DNA of 64,000 nucleotides from Oryzomicrobium sp. (GCF_021287045.1 NZ_JAJTBG010000004.1:124001-188000); one strand, 5' to 3'; shown: positions 51,857 through 61,205, numbered from the stretch's first letter. A program made the numbers and translations. Notes: generated by a model from the sequence alone, not told the origin.

Positions 51857-54778
51857 TTAGTGCTGCTCGCCGGCGGGACGGGTTTCCACCATCACCAGGG
51901 GCTCGGAGCTGGTCGCCTGCTGCGGCCGACGCACCGCACGGCCGCGGGGGGCGGCCGGTTCGGGCGTGAAGGCGGGCGCGTTGCCGGACTGGGTCTCGAT
52001 CATTTCCAGCCCGGAACTGGCCAGGACTTCTTCCAGCTTCGGCGCGGCCGGGGCCGGCACCACCACCGGGGCGGGCGTGGCCGGAGGCGCCAGGGGGGCA
52101 GGCGCGGCAGCGGCCACGGGTTCCGCGACGGGCGCGGCAACCGGAGCAGCTTCCACCGGCTCGGCAGGCTGCGTAGCAGGGGCAGCCTCGGTGGCAACCG
52201 GAGCCGACGCTTCGACCTGGACCGGCTCGTTGATCGCCGCAGGGGCGGGGGCTTCGACGGCCTGGGGTACGGCAGCAGCTTCTTGGGCCGGGGCGGGAGC
52301 GGCTTCGACCACCGGGGCAGCGACTTGAGGCGCCGGGGTTGCGGCAGCGGGGATGGTCACGATGACAGGCTCGGCATTTTCGGCCGGCAGGTCGGCCGCA
52401 GCCGCTTCCTGGGCCGCGGTTTCACCGGCGGCTTCCTGAGGACGGCGCTCGCCGCGTTCGCGACGGCCACCACGGCGGCCACGGCGGCGGCCGCCTTCCT
52501 CAGCACCGGCTTCGGGGGCTTCACCAGCCTGGGCCTCGCCAGCGGGAACGGCTTCAGCAGCAGCGGCCACGGCAGCTTCAGCGGCGGCGCCGGTCAGCAG
52601 GGTTTCGGTTTCGGCCACGGCTTCGGCCTGAGGCTTGGCTGCGCGTTCGCCCCGCTCGCGGCGGCCTTCGCCACGCTCACGGCGCTCGCTGCGCTCCGGA
52701 CGTTCCTGGCGTTCGCCCTGCTGGGCGGCCTGGGTTTCCTCCGCGCCTTGCGGGGCACGCTCGCGGCGGCCTTCGCCACGGCTGCGGCGGGTTTCACCGG
52801 CTTCGCGCGGTTCCCGTGCTTCCCGAGGCTCGCGGCCTTCGCGGGGCTGCTGGGCGGGACGGGCTTCCTGGTTACGGCCGCGGCCCTGGCTTTCACCACG
52901 TTCGCCACGACCTTCCCGGGCTTCGCTGGGGCGGGTTTCGCCACGCTCGCTGCGTTCGCCGCGGCGGCCACGGCCTTCACCGCGTTCGCCATTGCGCCGG
53001 CCTTCGCCGCGACCTTCGCGCTGGCCGTTACGGCCGCGGGGTGCGGGGGCGGCCGGGGCGGCCTTCTCTTCGGGGCGGTTGCCGCTGAACCAGCCGAGGA
53101 TGCGGGCGATGATGCCCGGCTCGCCTGCCTTGGCGGGCGTCTCGGCGGCCTTTTCGGCGACCACCGGAGCGGGTTGCTCCGGGGTCAGGTTCTTGATGGC
53201 GGCTTCCTGGCGCACCGGCTTTGCGCTGGCTTCGGTGGCCAGGGCCACTTCGTCGGCGGGCGCGTTGACCATTCGGTAGGACGGGGCGCGCACTTCTTCC
53301 TGGTTCAGGTCGTCGTGGCGCAGGCGGATGATTTCGTGAGCCGGGGTCTCCAGGTGCTTGTTGGGAATGAGCAGGATGGTGACCTTGTGGCGGAATTCGA
53401 TCGCCTGGATGTCGTTGCGCTTTTCGTTGAGCAGGAAGGTGCCCACGTCCACCGGCACCTGGCAGTGCACGGCGCCCGTGTTTTCCTTCATCGCCTCTTC
53501 TTCGAGGATGCGCAGGATGTGCAGGGCGGCGGACTCGGTGGAGCGGATGTGGCCGGTGCCGTTGCAGCGCGGGCAGGGGATGTAGCTTGTTTCGGCCAGA
53601 GCGGGGCGCAGGCGCTGGCGAGACAGCTCCATTAGGCCGAAGCGGCTGATCTTGCCCATCTGCACTCGGGCGCGGTCGTAGCGCAGCGCGTCGCGCAGGC
53701 GGTTTTCCACCTCGCGCTGGTTGCGCTGGTTTTCCATGTCGATGAAGTCGATGACGATCAGGCCGCCCAGGTCGCGCAGGCGCAGCTGGCGGGCCAGTTC
53801 TTCGGCCGCTTCCAGGTTGGTGCGGAAGGCGGTGTCTTCGATGTCCTGGCCGCGGGTGGCGCGGCCGGAGTTCACGTCCACGGCCACCAGGGCTTCGGTG
53901 TGGTCGATCACGATGGCGCCGCCGGAGGGCAGGTTCACCTGCCGGCCGAAGGCGGTTTCGATCTGGTGCTCGATCTGGAAGCGGGAGAAGAGGGGAACGT
54001 CGTCCCGGTAGCGCTTGACCCGGCTGACGTTGGCGGGCATCACCGTGCCCATGAAGGCCTGGGCCTGCTCGAAGATCTCGTCGGTGTCGATGAGGATCTC
54101 GCCGATGTCCGGCTGGAAGTAGTCGCGGATGGCGCGGATGACCAGGCTGCCTTCCTGATAGATCAGCAGCGGGCCCTTCTGTTCGGAGGAGACGCCTTCG
54201 ATGGCGGTCCACAGTTGCAGCAGGTAGTTCAGGTCCCACTGCAGCTCTTCGGCGCTGCGGCCGATGGCGGCGGTGCGGGCAATCAGGCTCATGCCGCCGG
54301 GGACTTCGATCTGGTCCATTATCTCGCGCAGCTCGGCGCGTTCGTCACCCTCGACCCGGCGGGAAACGCCGCCGCCACGGGGGTTGTTGGGCATCAGGAC
54401 CAGATAGCGGCCGGCCAGGCTGACGTAGGTGGTCAGGGCGGCGCCCTTGTTGCCGCGCTCATCCTTGTCGACCTGAACGATCAACTCCTGGCCTTCGCGC
54501 AGGGCGTCCTGGATGCGGGCCTTGCTGACCTCGACGCCGGCCTGGAAATAGGCGCGGGAGACCTCCTTGAACGGCAGGAAGCCGTGGCGGTCGGCGCCGT
54601 AATCGACGAACGCCGCTTCCAGCGACGGTTCGATCCGGGTGATGACCCCCTTGTAGATGTTGCTCTTGCGTTGTTCCTTCGCGGCCGATTCGATGTCGAG
54701 GTCGATCAGCTTCTGACCATCGACGATCGCGACACGGAGTTCCTCGGCCTGTGTCGCATTGAAAAGCATTCGCTTCAT
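51857..54778 (-). CDS. rne: Ribonuclease E
   Basis: A 973-residue RNase E, the single-strand endonuclease of mRNA decay and rRNA/tRNA maturation. The catalytic half has the S1 domain (about 35-120, KGVITRIEPSLEAAFVDYGADRHGFLP), the 5'-sensor region and the DNase-I-like site (VDVNSGRATRG and GGLIVIDFIDMENQRNQREV, with catalytic Asp). The zinc link is CPRCNGTG (about 405-412). The C-terminal half (about 560-973) is low complexity: Arg/Glu/Gly-rich RGERGE-type tracts, then Ala/Pro/Glu-rich sequence, consistent with a disordered RNA- and partner-binding scaffold. ATG 54778 gives MKRMLFNATQAEELRVAI. Confidence 0.96.
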   Translation of the reverse strand: MKRMLFNATQAEELRVAIVDGQKLIDLDIESAAKEQRKSNIYKGVITRIEPSLEAAFVDYGADRHGFLPFKEVSRAYFQAGVEVSKARIQDALREGQELIVQVDKDERGNKGAALTTYVSLAGRYLVLMPNNPRGGGVSRRVEGDERAELREIMDQIEVPGGMSLIARTAAIGRSAEELQWDLNYLLQLWTAIEGVSSEQKGPLLIYQEGSLVIRAIRDYFQPDIGEILIDTDEIFEQAQAFMGTVMPANVSRVKRYRDDVPLFSRFQIEHQIETAFGRQVNLPSGGAIVIDHTEALVAVDVNSGRATRGQDIEDTAFRTNLEAAEELARQLRLRDLGGLIVIDFIDMENQRNQREVENRLRDALRYDRARVQMGKISRFGLMELSRQRLRPALAETSYIPCPRCNGTGHIRSTESAALHILRILEEEAMKENTGAVHCQVPVDVGTFLLNEKRNDIQAIEFRHKVTILLIPNKHLETPAHEIIRLRHDDLNQEEVRAPSYRMVNAPADEVALATEASAKPVRQEAAIKNLTPEQPAPVVAEKAAETPAKAGEPGIIARILGWFSGNRPEEKAAPAAPAPRGRNGQREGRGEGRRNGERGEGRGRRGERSERGETRPSEAREGRGERGESQGRGRNQEARPAQQPREGREPREAREPREAGETRRSRGEGRRERAPQGAEETQAAQQGERQERPERSERRERGEGRRERGERAAKPQAEAVAETETLLTGAAAEAAVAAAAEAVPAGEAQAGEAPEAGAEEGGRRRGRRGGRRERGERRPQEAAGETAAQEAAAADLPAENAEPVIVTIPAAATPAPQVAAPVVEAAPAPAQEAAAVPQAVEAPAPAAINEPVQVEASAPVATEAAPATQPAEPVEAAPVAAPVAEPVAAAAPAPLAPPATPAPVVVPAPAAPKLEEVLASSGLEMIETQSGNAPAFTPEPAAPRGRAVRRPQQATSSEPLVMVETRPAGEQH

Positions 54779-55246
54779 TGTGGGCTCCCGCGCGCCGGCA
54801 CGGACAGCCTCCCACTGCAGGGCAGCGAGGCGATTAGTTGTGCGGTTTCCTGTTGTGCATGAAGGGCCGTGAGAGCAACTAATATCCTGAAAATCGCTGG
54901 GGGTTTTGGGTAGCGTTGATGGGTCGGTAGGTGTTTTACCGGGTTTCAGCCAGAGGCGCCGTTGTGGGGCGTGCCGGGGAAACCGCTACTGTTCTGCATG
55001 GGCGGCTGAACGTGCGTTGCAGGCTGTAATGCTTGAGGCGCGCAAATCCAGTACCATCGCTGCTTTTTGGTGAGCGACATTAACCGTACGATTCGCGTTG
55101 GTCCGATCTTGCGCAGGTTCGCGCAAGCGAGGCGTCTGTGGCTGGCCACGGGTGTATTCCGATGCGTTGGAACGGGTCCGTTCGGTCTTACAGCGCAGCG
55201 CCCCTTTCAGGCCGGGACGTAAATCGCAGGAAGTATATATCCAAAA
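54779..55246. other. rne-rluC divergent intergenic region
   Basis: About 470 bases with no gene, probably containing the rne promoter and a long rne 5' leader. A 7-bp perfect stem (CTTGCGC / GCGCAAG, 6-nt loop) lies at 55108-55127. In other bacteria the rne leader mediates autoregulation by RNase E cleavage; whether that applies here is inference. AGGAAG upstream of ATG 55247 serves rluC. Confidence 0.5.
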
Positions 55247-56224
55247 ATGCCCGAGATTCAAAAAAGCGCGGTGAACCGCGTCGTTATCGACAACGACGAT
55301 GCGGGGCAGCGCCTGGACAACTACCTGGTACGGGTGTGCAAGGGGGTGCCGAAAAGCCACGTCTACCGCATCCTGCGCAGCGGCGAGGTGCGGGTGAACA
55401 GCGGCCGGGTCGATGCCGCCTACCGGCTCCAGGCTGGCGACACGGTGCGCATCCCCCCCATCCGCCTGGCGGAAAAGCCGCCGGCCACCGCCACCGCCGA
55501 GGCCGGCATGCTGCGCGCCGACCTGCCGGTGGTCTATGAGGACGACACCTTCCTGGCCATCAACAAGCCGGCCGGGATCGCGGTGCACGGCGGCAGCGGC
55601 CTTTCCTTCGGGGTCATCGAGGCCCTGCGCCGCCAGCGCCCCCAGGCCCGCTTCCTCGAACTGGCCCACCGCCTCGACCGGGAAACCTCGGGGCTGCTGC
55701 TGATCGGCAAGAAGCGCTCGGCCCTGACCGCCCTGCACGACCTGTTCCGCCACCACCGGGCCGACAAGCGCTACCTTGCCCTGGCCAAGGGGCGCATCGA
55801 AAAGCCGGTGACCCACGTCCAGGCAGCCCTGCACAAGTATCTGACCGAAGAAGGGGAGCGGCGCGTCTCGGTGCACGATGACGGCAAGGCTTCCCACAGC
55901 ATCTTCCGCCTGGTGGCCCGCTGGCAGAGCGCCTCCCTGGTGGAGGCCCAGATCAAGACCGGGCGCACCCACCAGATCCGGGTGCACCTCGACCACTTGG
56001 GCCATCCCATCCTGGGGGACGAGAAGTACGGCGATTTCGCCCTGAACAAGGCCCTGGCCAAGGAGGGGCTGAAGCGCATGTTCCTCCACGCCTGGCGGCT
56101 TACCTTTCCCCATCCCCTCACCGGGGAGCGGATCAGCCTCGAGGCGCCGCTGCCCGACGACCTCCACGCCTACCTCGGCCGCCTGTCGGCCCGGGAGCAA
56201 CAAGATTATGGCGAAGCAATTTGA
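55247..56224 (+). CDS. rluC: 23S rRNA pseudouridine synthase, RluC type
   Basis: A 325-residue pseudouridine synthase, acting on 23S rRNA (positions 955/2504/2580 for E. coli RluC). The N-terminal S4 RNA-binding domain (about 18-75) includes AGQRLDNYLVRVCKGVPKSH. The catalytic motif is ELAHRLDRETSGLLLIGKK with the active Asp. IKTGRTHQIRVHLDHLGHPILGD is the conserved C-terminal strand pair. It is divergent from rne, the standard arrangement, and overlaps the next gene by 17 bp. Confidence 0.95.
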   Translation: MPEIQKSAVNRVVIDNDDAGQRLDNYLVRVCKGVPKSHVYRILRSGEVRVNSGRVDAAYRLQAGDTVRIPPIRLAEKPPATATAEAGMLRADLPVVYEDDTFLAINKPAGIAVHGGSGLSFGVIEALRRQRPQARFLELAHRLDRETSGLLLIGKKRSALTALHDLFRHHRADKRYLALAKGRIEKPVTHVQAALHKYLTEEGERRVSVHDDGKASHSIFRLVARWQSASLVEAQIKTGRTHQIRVHLDHLGHPILGDEKYGDFALNKALAKEGLKRMFLHAWRLTFPHPLTGERISLEAPLPDDLHAYLGRLSAREQQDYGEAI

Positions 56225-56864
56225 TCTGATCGTTTTCGACTGGGACGGCACCCTGATGGATTCGGCGGCGGCCATCGTCACCGCCATCCAGGACGCCAGC
56301 CGCGACCTGGGGCTGACCGTGCCCTCCGACCGGCAGGCCCGCTACGTGATCGGCCTGGGCCTGGCCGACGCCCTGCACCACGCCGTGCCGGACCTGTCCC
56401 GGGACCGCTACCCGGAGATGGTGGAGCGCTACCGCCACCACTATCTGTCCCGGGACCAGGAGCTGACCCTGTTCCAGGGCGTGCCCGAGTTGATGATGGA
56501 GCTGCGCGAAGCGGGCTACGCTCTGGCCGTGGCCACCGGCAAGAGCCGCCTGGGCCTGGACCGGGCCCTCAAGGTGAGCGGCCTAGGCGGCCTGTTCCAC
56601 GCCACCCGCTGCGCCGACGAATGCCATTCCAAGCCCCATCCCCAGATGCTGCTGGAGCTGATGGATGAATTCGCCGCCCCGGCGGAGCGCACCCTGATGA
56701 TCGGCGACACCACCCACGACCTGCAGATGGCCGTCAACGCCGGCACCGGCGCCATCGGCGTCACCTACGGCGCCCACGTGCCGGAAGAATTGCAGGCCCT
56801 GGCGCCCCTGGCGGTGGTGGACGGCGTGGACGAACTGGGCGCCTGGCTGCGCCGTCACGGCTGA
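56208..56864 (+). CDS. HAD-family phosphatase, phosphoglycolate phosphatase-like
   Basis: A 218-residue HAD hydrolase. Motif I is LIVFDWDGTLMDSAAAI, motif II lies in LAVATGKSRLGLDRAL, the Lys is near CHSKPHPQMLLELM, and motif III is TLMIGDTTHDLQMAVNAG. It fits Gph (2-phosphoglycolate) or a related small-molecule phosphatase, but the substrate is not certain. It overlaps rluC by 17 bp and touches the Rieske gene by one base (TGATG), so all are translationally linked. Confidence 0.9.
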   Translation: MAKQFDLIVFDWDGTLMDSAAAIVTAIQDASRDLGLTVPSDRQARYVIGLGLADALHHAVPDLSRDRYPEMVERYRHHYLSRDQELTLFQGVPELMMELREAGYALAVATGKSRLGLDRALKVSGLGGLFHATRCADECHSKPHPQMLLELMDEFAAPAERTLMIGDTTHDLQMAVNAGTGAIGVTYGAHVPEELQALAPLAVVDGVDELGAWLRRHG

Positions 56865-57259
56865 TGGACGCCGCGGAGGACGCCGGCTACATCTGCGATT
56901 CCGCCAGCCTGGCGGATGGCGGCAAGGGCGTGCGCTTCACGGTGCAGCGCTACGGCGTGGCCGAGCCGGCCTTCGTCGTCCGCTTCGACGGCAAGGTTTA
57001 TGGATTCCTCAACCGCTGTGCCCATGTTCCGGTGGAACTGGACTGGCAAGAGGGGGAATTCTTCGATCATTCAAGGCTATACTTGATTTGTGCAGTGCAC
57101 GGTGCGCTTTACGACCCCCAGTCGGGGCGCTGCCTGGGCGGGCGCTGCAACGGGCGGGGGCTGGTGCCCGTACCGGTAATGGAGCGGGATGGCCGCGTGT
57201 TCCATGAGCCTTCCCCCAGTACTACTGCCCAGGTTATCCCCCAGGTTTCCAGCCTGTAA
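56864..57259 (+). CDS. Stand-alone Rieske [2Fe-2S] protein
   Basis: A 131-residue soluble protein with one Rieske domain: LNRCAHVPVELDWQEGEFF and LICAVHGALYDPQSGRC give CxH...CxxH cluster ligands. The partner Cys of high-potential Rieske proteins is not placed typically, so it resembles dioxygenase-type ferredoxins. It starts within the stop of the HAD gene. Its electron partner is unknown, since no oxygenase is encoded nearby. Confidence 0.88.
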   Translation: MDAAEDAGYICDSASLADGGKGVRFTVQRYGVAEPAFVVRFDGKVYGFLNRCAHVPVELDWQEGEFFDHSRLYLICAVHGALYDPQSGRCLGGRCNGRGLVPVPVMERDGRVFHEPSPSTTAQVIPQVSSL

Positions 57260-57331
57260 TGCCGACTGCATGTTTGTGCGTTAAAGTCGCACCCGCCGTA
57301 CCTGTATCTATTCCTAGACCAATGAGTTTCC

Positions 57332-58318
57332 ATGGCTGACTACCCCCAACCCGATTTCCAACCGAGCGGCAGTTCCGGCAATCCCGACCCTCAATGGGAG
57401 CGCAAGCTGCTCGAAAAGCTGGCGAGCGCCTCCCTGAACGAGCAGCGCGCCCGGCGCCGCTGGGGCATCTTCTTCAAGCTGCTCGCCTTCGGCTACCTGG
57501 CCGTCTTCCTGTTCATCGCCCTGGGCCTGGGCGGGGGCGACAAGCTGCCGGACGGCAAGCATACGGCGGTGGTCTACGTGCACGGCACCATCGACGCCAC
57601 CGGCGCCGCCAGCGCCGAGAAGATCAACGCCGCGCTCCAGTCCGCCTTCGAGGACAAGGGCACCGCCGGCGTGATCCTGCGCATCAACAGCCCCGGCGGC
57701 AGCCCGGTCCAGTCCGGCATCATCTACGACGAGATCAAGCGGCTGCGCACCAAATACCCGGACACCCCGCTGTACGCGGTGGTCGAGGATCTGTGCGCCT
57801 CCGGCGGCTACTACGTGGCCTCCGCGGCGGACAAGATCTACGCCAACAAGGCCAGCCTGGTGGGCTCCATCGGCGTGCTGATGGACGGCTTCGGCTTCAC
57901 CGGCACCATGGACAAGCTGGGCGTGGAGCGGCGCCTGCTTACCGCCGGCGAGAACAAGGGCTTCCTCGACCCGTTCTCGCCCCAGGAGCCCCAGCAGAAG
58001 GCCTACGCCAAGGCCATGCTCGAAGAGATCCACCGCCAGTTCATCGAGGCCGTGCGCAAGGGCCGCGGCAACCGCCTCAAGGAAACTCCGGAAATCTTCT
58101 CCGGCTTGGTCTGGACCGGCTCCCAGGGCGTCAAGCTGGGTCTGGTGGACGATTACGGCACGGTGGACAGCGTGGCCCGCGACGTGATCAAGGCGGACAA
58201 GCTGGTGGATTTCTCGGTCAAGGAGAACCTGGCCGAACGTTTCGCCAAGCGCTTCGGCGCCGACATGGCCCAGAGCCTGGTGTTCAAGCTGTTCGGCGAA
58301 GGTCCGGCGGTGCATTGA
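57332..58318 (+). CDS. S49 family signal-peptide-peptidase-like protease (SppA type)
   Basis: A 328-residue membrane-anchored serine protease. An N-terminal cytoplasmic lead of about 45 residues precedes one transmembrane helix (about 46-65, FFKLLAFGYLAVFLFIALGL). The periplasmic core has RINSPGGSPVQSG, the Ser nucleophile in LCASGGYYVASAAD and the Lys general base in ANKASLVGSIGVLM. It is a short SppA (one core domain), expected to form oligomers. It ends the rluC unit at a strong terminator. Confidence 0.93.
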   Translation: MADYPQPDFQPSGSSGNPDPQWERKLLEKLASASLNEQRARRRWGIFFKLLAFGYLAVFLFIALGLGGGDKLPDGKHTAVVYVHGTIDATGAASAEKINAALQSAFEDKGTAGVILRINSPGGSPVQSGIIYDEIKRLRTKYPDTPLYAVVEDLCASGGYYVASAADKIYANKASLVGSIGVLMDGFGFTGTMDKLGVERRLLTAGENKGFLDPFSPQEPQQKAYAKAMLEEIHRQFIEAVRKGRGNRLKETPEIFSGLVWTGSQGVKLGLVDDYGTVDSVARDVIKADKLVDFSVKENLAERFAKRFGADMAQSLVFKLFGEGPAVH

Positions 58319-58337
58319 CCCGCGCGGCGTCTCTCAG

Positions 58338-58378
58338 CCAAGCAAAACGCCCATCCATCGGATGGGCGTTTTGCTTGG
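58338..58378. terminator. Strong bidirectional terminator
   Basis: A 19-bp perfect stem (CCAAGCAAAACGCCCATCC / GGATGGGCGTTTTGCTTGG) with a 3-nt loop lies between the convergent SppA and diflavin reductase genes. Confidence 0.9.
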
Positions 58379-58397
58379 TGGCAACGGAGCAGAGGGC

Positions 58398-59885
58398 TCA
58401 GTACACGTCCCGCCGGTAGCGCCCTGCAACGGTCAGTTCGTCCAGGGCCGCCTCGCCGATCAGCTCGATCAGGGTGTGGTGCACCGCCTCGGCCATTCCC
58501 ACGGCGTTGCCGCAGATGTAGATGGCCGCGTCCCGGGCCAGCCAGTCCCGCACCTGGGCGCCGGCTTCGCGCAGAAGGTGCTGGACGTAGACCGGCTCGG
58601 CCTGGTCTCGGGAGAAGGCCAGGTCCAGGCGCTGCAACAGCCCGCAACGCCGCCAGGCGTCGATCTCGTCCCGGTAGTGGTAGTCGATGGCGGCGTTGCG
58701 TTCGCCGAAGATCAGCCAGGTGGGCGGGGCCGGTTCCGCGTGGGGCCCCGTGGCGGCGGCCCGGGCGCGCAGGTGGCCGCGCAGGCCGGCCAGGCCGGTG
58801 CCGTTGCCGATCAGGATGAGGGGGCGCCGGGCGTTGTCGCCCAGGCGGAAATTGCGGTGGGGACGCAGCCGGGCCATCACCGTGCCGCCCAGGGGCACGC
58901 CTTCGCTCAGCCAGCCGGAGGCGGCACCCAGGCGGCCGTCGGGGCCGCGCTGCTGGCGCACCAGCAGATGCACTCGCCCATCGGCGGGGATCGAGGCGAT
59001 CGAATATTCCCGGGGCGCCAGCAGGCGGCCGTCCGGGCCGGGGGGCGCGACCTGGAACAGGTCGCCGGATTGCCACGATTCCCCAGACTCTCCTGATTCT
59101 CCGGACTCCAACGAGCACTCGGGTGCACCGTCCCCCGCCGGGCCCGGCGGAGGGGCAAGTTCCAGGTGGAAGACCGGCCCGCCCTGGCTGCCCGGATTGA
59201 GGTGGCGGCGCACGCACAGGCGCCATGGCGCGTACTCGGGGGCCTGCCAGGCCAGGGGGGCGGCATCGTCGCCGCCGGCCAGGTGGGCCAGGGCGTGCTG
59301 CCAGCGTTCCAGGGCGGCGGCGTCGCCGTTGTCGGCTTCGATGCGCTCGAACAGGGGCGTGGCGCCGGCGGCTTGCAGCCAGCCGTCGAGGCGCCGGCCG
59401 AAGCCGCAGAAGTGGCGGTATTCCCGGTCCCCCAGGGCGAGCAGGCCGTAGCGCAGGTGGGTCAGCAATGCCGGCTGGGCGGCGGTGGCGTCGAGCAGGC
59501 GGCGGACGAAGGCGGCGGCGTTGTCCGGGGCGTCGCCCTCGCCGCAGGTGCTGGCCAGAAACAGCACCGGGCGGCCGGTGTCGTTCCTGGCCAGCCGTTC
59601 CAGGGACAGGTCGCCCAGGGCTACGGGGCGGGCGGGCCGGCCGGCGGCGCGCAGGGCGGCGGCGCTGCGCTCGGCCAGCTCCTCGGCGAAGCCGGTCTGG
59701 CTGGCGTAGGCCAGCAGCACCTCACCGGAATTCCGTGGGGCGTCGGGGGGCAGGGTGGCGGCGGCCTGGGCGGCGCGCCGCCGCTTGTTGCGCTGGCCCA
59801 GGAAGACGGCAGAGCACAGGCCGGCGTAGGCCAGCACCACGGCCGCCGCCCCGGCAAGCCGGGGGGCGTCGGGGAGAATCGGCAT
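58398..59885 (-). CDS. Membrane-anchored diflavin reductase (CysJ/P450-reductase type)
   Basis: A 495-residue protein with one N-terminal helix (about 9-30), then a flavodoxin-like FMN domain (about 55-195: LLAYASQTGFAEELAERSA, LFLASTCGEGDAP and YGLLALGDREYRHFCGFGR). The FAD/NADP domains follow: APREYSIASIPADGRVHLLVR binds FAD and LILIGNGTGLAGLRGHLR plus AAIYICGNAVGMAEAVHHTL bind NADPH. A linker of tandem GES repeats (9-bp units, about 59075-59110) lies inside the FAD part. In iron loci such enzymes are thought to reduce siderophore-bound iron with PepSY proteins; that role is inference. Confidence 0.88.
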   Translation of the reverse strand: MPILPDAPRLAGAAAVVLAYAGLCSAVFLGQRNKRRRAAQAAATLPPDAPRNSGEVLLAYASQTGFAEELAERSAAALRAAGRPARPVALGDLSLERLARNDTGRPVLFLASTCGEGDAPDNAAAFVRRLLDATAAQPALLTHLRYGLLALGDREYRHFCGFGRRLDGWLQAAGATPLFERIEADNGDAAALERWQHALAHLAGGDDAAPLAWQAPEYAPWRLCVRRHLNPGSQGGPVFHLELAPPPGPAGDGAPECSLESGESGESGESWQSGDLFQVAPPGPDGRLLAPREYSIASIPADGRVHLLVRQQRGPDGRLGAASGWLSEGVPLGGTVMARLRPHRNFRLGDNARRPLILIGNGTGLAGLRGHLRARAAATGPHAEPAPPTWLIFGERNAAIDYHYRDEIDAWRRCGLLQRLDLAFSRDQAEPVYVQHLLREAGAQVRDWLARDAAIYICGNAVGMAEAVHHTLIELIGEAALDELTVAGRYRRDVY

Positions 59886-59972
59886 CGTGAGATTGGTGAG
59901 TGGCGTTATGCGGCGCCGCCTGCGACCGGCCGGCGGGGAAGGGGCCGGACGGTCGCAGGCGGGAGGGGCGGG

Positions 59973-60788
59973 TTACTGGGGCAGCACTTCCAGGGTGGCG
60001 GCGTAGGTCAGGCGCCGTTCGGCGGCGTCCTTGACCGTGGTGCGCTTGTCCTTGACCTCGGCTTCCAGCCAGTACATGCCGGCCTCGGGCCAGGTAAAGG
60101 CGATCTTGCCGTCGGCGTCGGTGGTCAGGCGGACTTCGCCGACCTGGTTGCGGTAGCGGGTCTGGCCGCGCACCAGGGCCACCTCGATGCCGGCGGCGGG
60201 CTTGCCGTCCACCAGGAAGCGGAAGCTGGCGGCTTCGCCGGCCACCAGGTCGTTGGGGTGGCTGGGGGCCACCGGCACCATTTCCAGGCCGACGCCGCTG
60301 GGCTTGAGGGGGCTGGGCTTGCCAACGGTGACGAAGGTCTCGATGCGGCCGACCTGCTCCCCGAGGCGCAGTTCGGTGGCGCCGGCGGGGATGTCCTTGG
60401 CGTAGCTGTCGATGCCGCCGCGGAAGCGCTTGGCTTCGCCGTTGAGCTTGTAGTTGCCCATAACGCCGTGGTTGACCACGGCCAGCCGGTAGGTGCCGGG
60501 CTGGGCCAGGTTCACGTCGAAGACGCTGCGCAGCTTGCCGCGGGAGAGGTTGTCCACCGCCACCTTGTCGCCATTGGGGGCGGACACCGTCAGGTTGTCC
60601 AGGGCCAGGGGCATGTGGTTGAAGAAGAACAGGTCGTTGGAGACGGCGGCGTCCACGGTGATCCACTGGGCCTTGGAGAGGACGGTGGAGGAGGGTTGCA
60701 GCCAGACGTTGTGGGCCTGGGCGCTGGGGATGGTCCAGGCCAGGGTGAGGCCCAGGGCCAGGGCGGCGAGGGGAAGGGTACGGGGCAT
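59973..60788 (-). CDS. Exported DUF4198 domain protein
   Basis: A 271-residue protein with a signal peptide (about 1-25, ending PSAQAHNVWLQ) so the mature form starts with His. The DUF4198 body is beta-rich: LFFFNHMPLALDNLTVSAPNG, then an Ig-like tail with GKPAAGIEVALVRG and TTDADGKIAFTWPEAGMYWLEAEV. These proteins occur with nickel/cobalt or siderophore uptake loci. ATG 60788 follows AAGGAG at good spacing. It lies 417 bp downstream of the DUF2271 gene. Confidence 0.88.
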   Translation of the reverse strand: MPRTLPLAALALGLTLAWTIPSAQAHNVWLQPSSTVLSKAQWITVDAAVSNDLFFFNHMPLALDNLTVSAPNGDKVAVDNLSRGKLRSVFDVNLAQPGTYRLAVVNHGVMGNYKLNGEAKRFRGGIDSYAKDIPAGATELRLGEQVGRIETFVTVGKPSPLKPSGVGLEMVPVAPSHPNDLVAGEAASFRFLVDGKPAAGIEVALVRGQTRYRNQVGEVRLTTDADGKIAFTWPEAGMYWLEAEVKDKRTTVKDAAERRLTYAATLEVLPQ

Positions 60789-61205
60789 CGCAGACTCCTT
60801 GGGAAGTGGAAAAGGCGGCGAGAGAGGCGAAAGGGCGACGGAAGCGGCTCGGGTGCGGCTTGGATGTGGCTTTGAAGGGGCGGGAAAGCGGATGGCGGAA
60901 TCGGTGGAATCAGCGGCAACCGGGTCAGGTGGCGCGGCCTGCCGCCACAATTGCCGTCGATTTATTAATTTCCTTCATGTTTTCCACGGTGCGGTCGGTG
61001 AAACTCAAGAACTGGCGCGGACCTTGGTTTTTCCGCCAGGCGAACACTTGAATTTTATTAATGTATTGGCCGGCCCCATCCTTCGGCGCCGCCGGCACGT
61101 GTGCACGCAGATGGCGGCCGGATGGCGGGCGGATTTGGGCCGGATTTTGGGTGGCTTGCGGATCGGTTGTGGTCGGTTGCGGGCGACTTAGGGACAGCGT
61201 GCACC
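60789..61205. other. Intergenic region inside the iron locus
   Basis: About 415 bases with no gene. It has AT-rich patches (TTTATTAATTTCC near 60961; AATTTTATTAATG near 61051) in otherwise GC-rich sequence, so a separate promoter for the DUF4198-diflavin part is likely. I do not see a convincing Fur box. Confidence 0.4.

Noticed and set aside
52430..53030. Repeat-rich DNA that could suggest a tandem array or CRISPR-like locus
   Set aside because: It is the coding sequence for the Arg/Glu/Gly-rich scaffold of RNase E; units are not regularly spaced.
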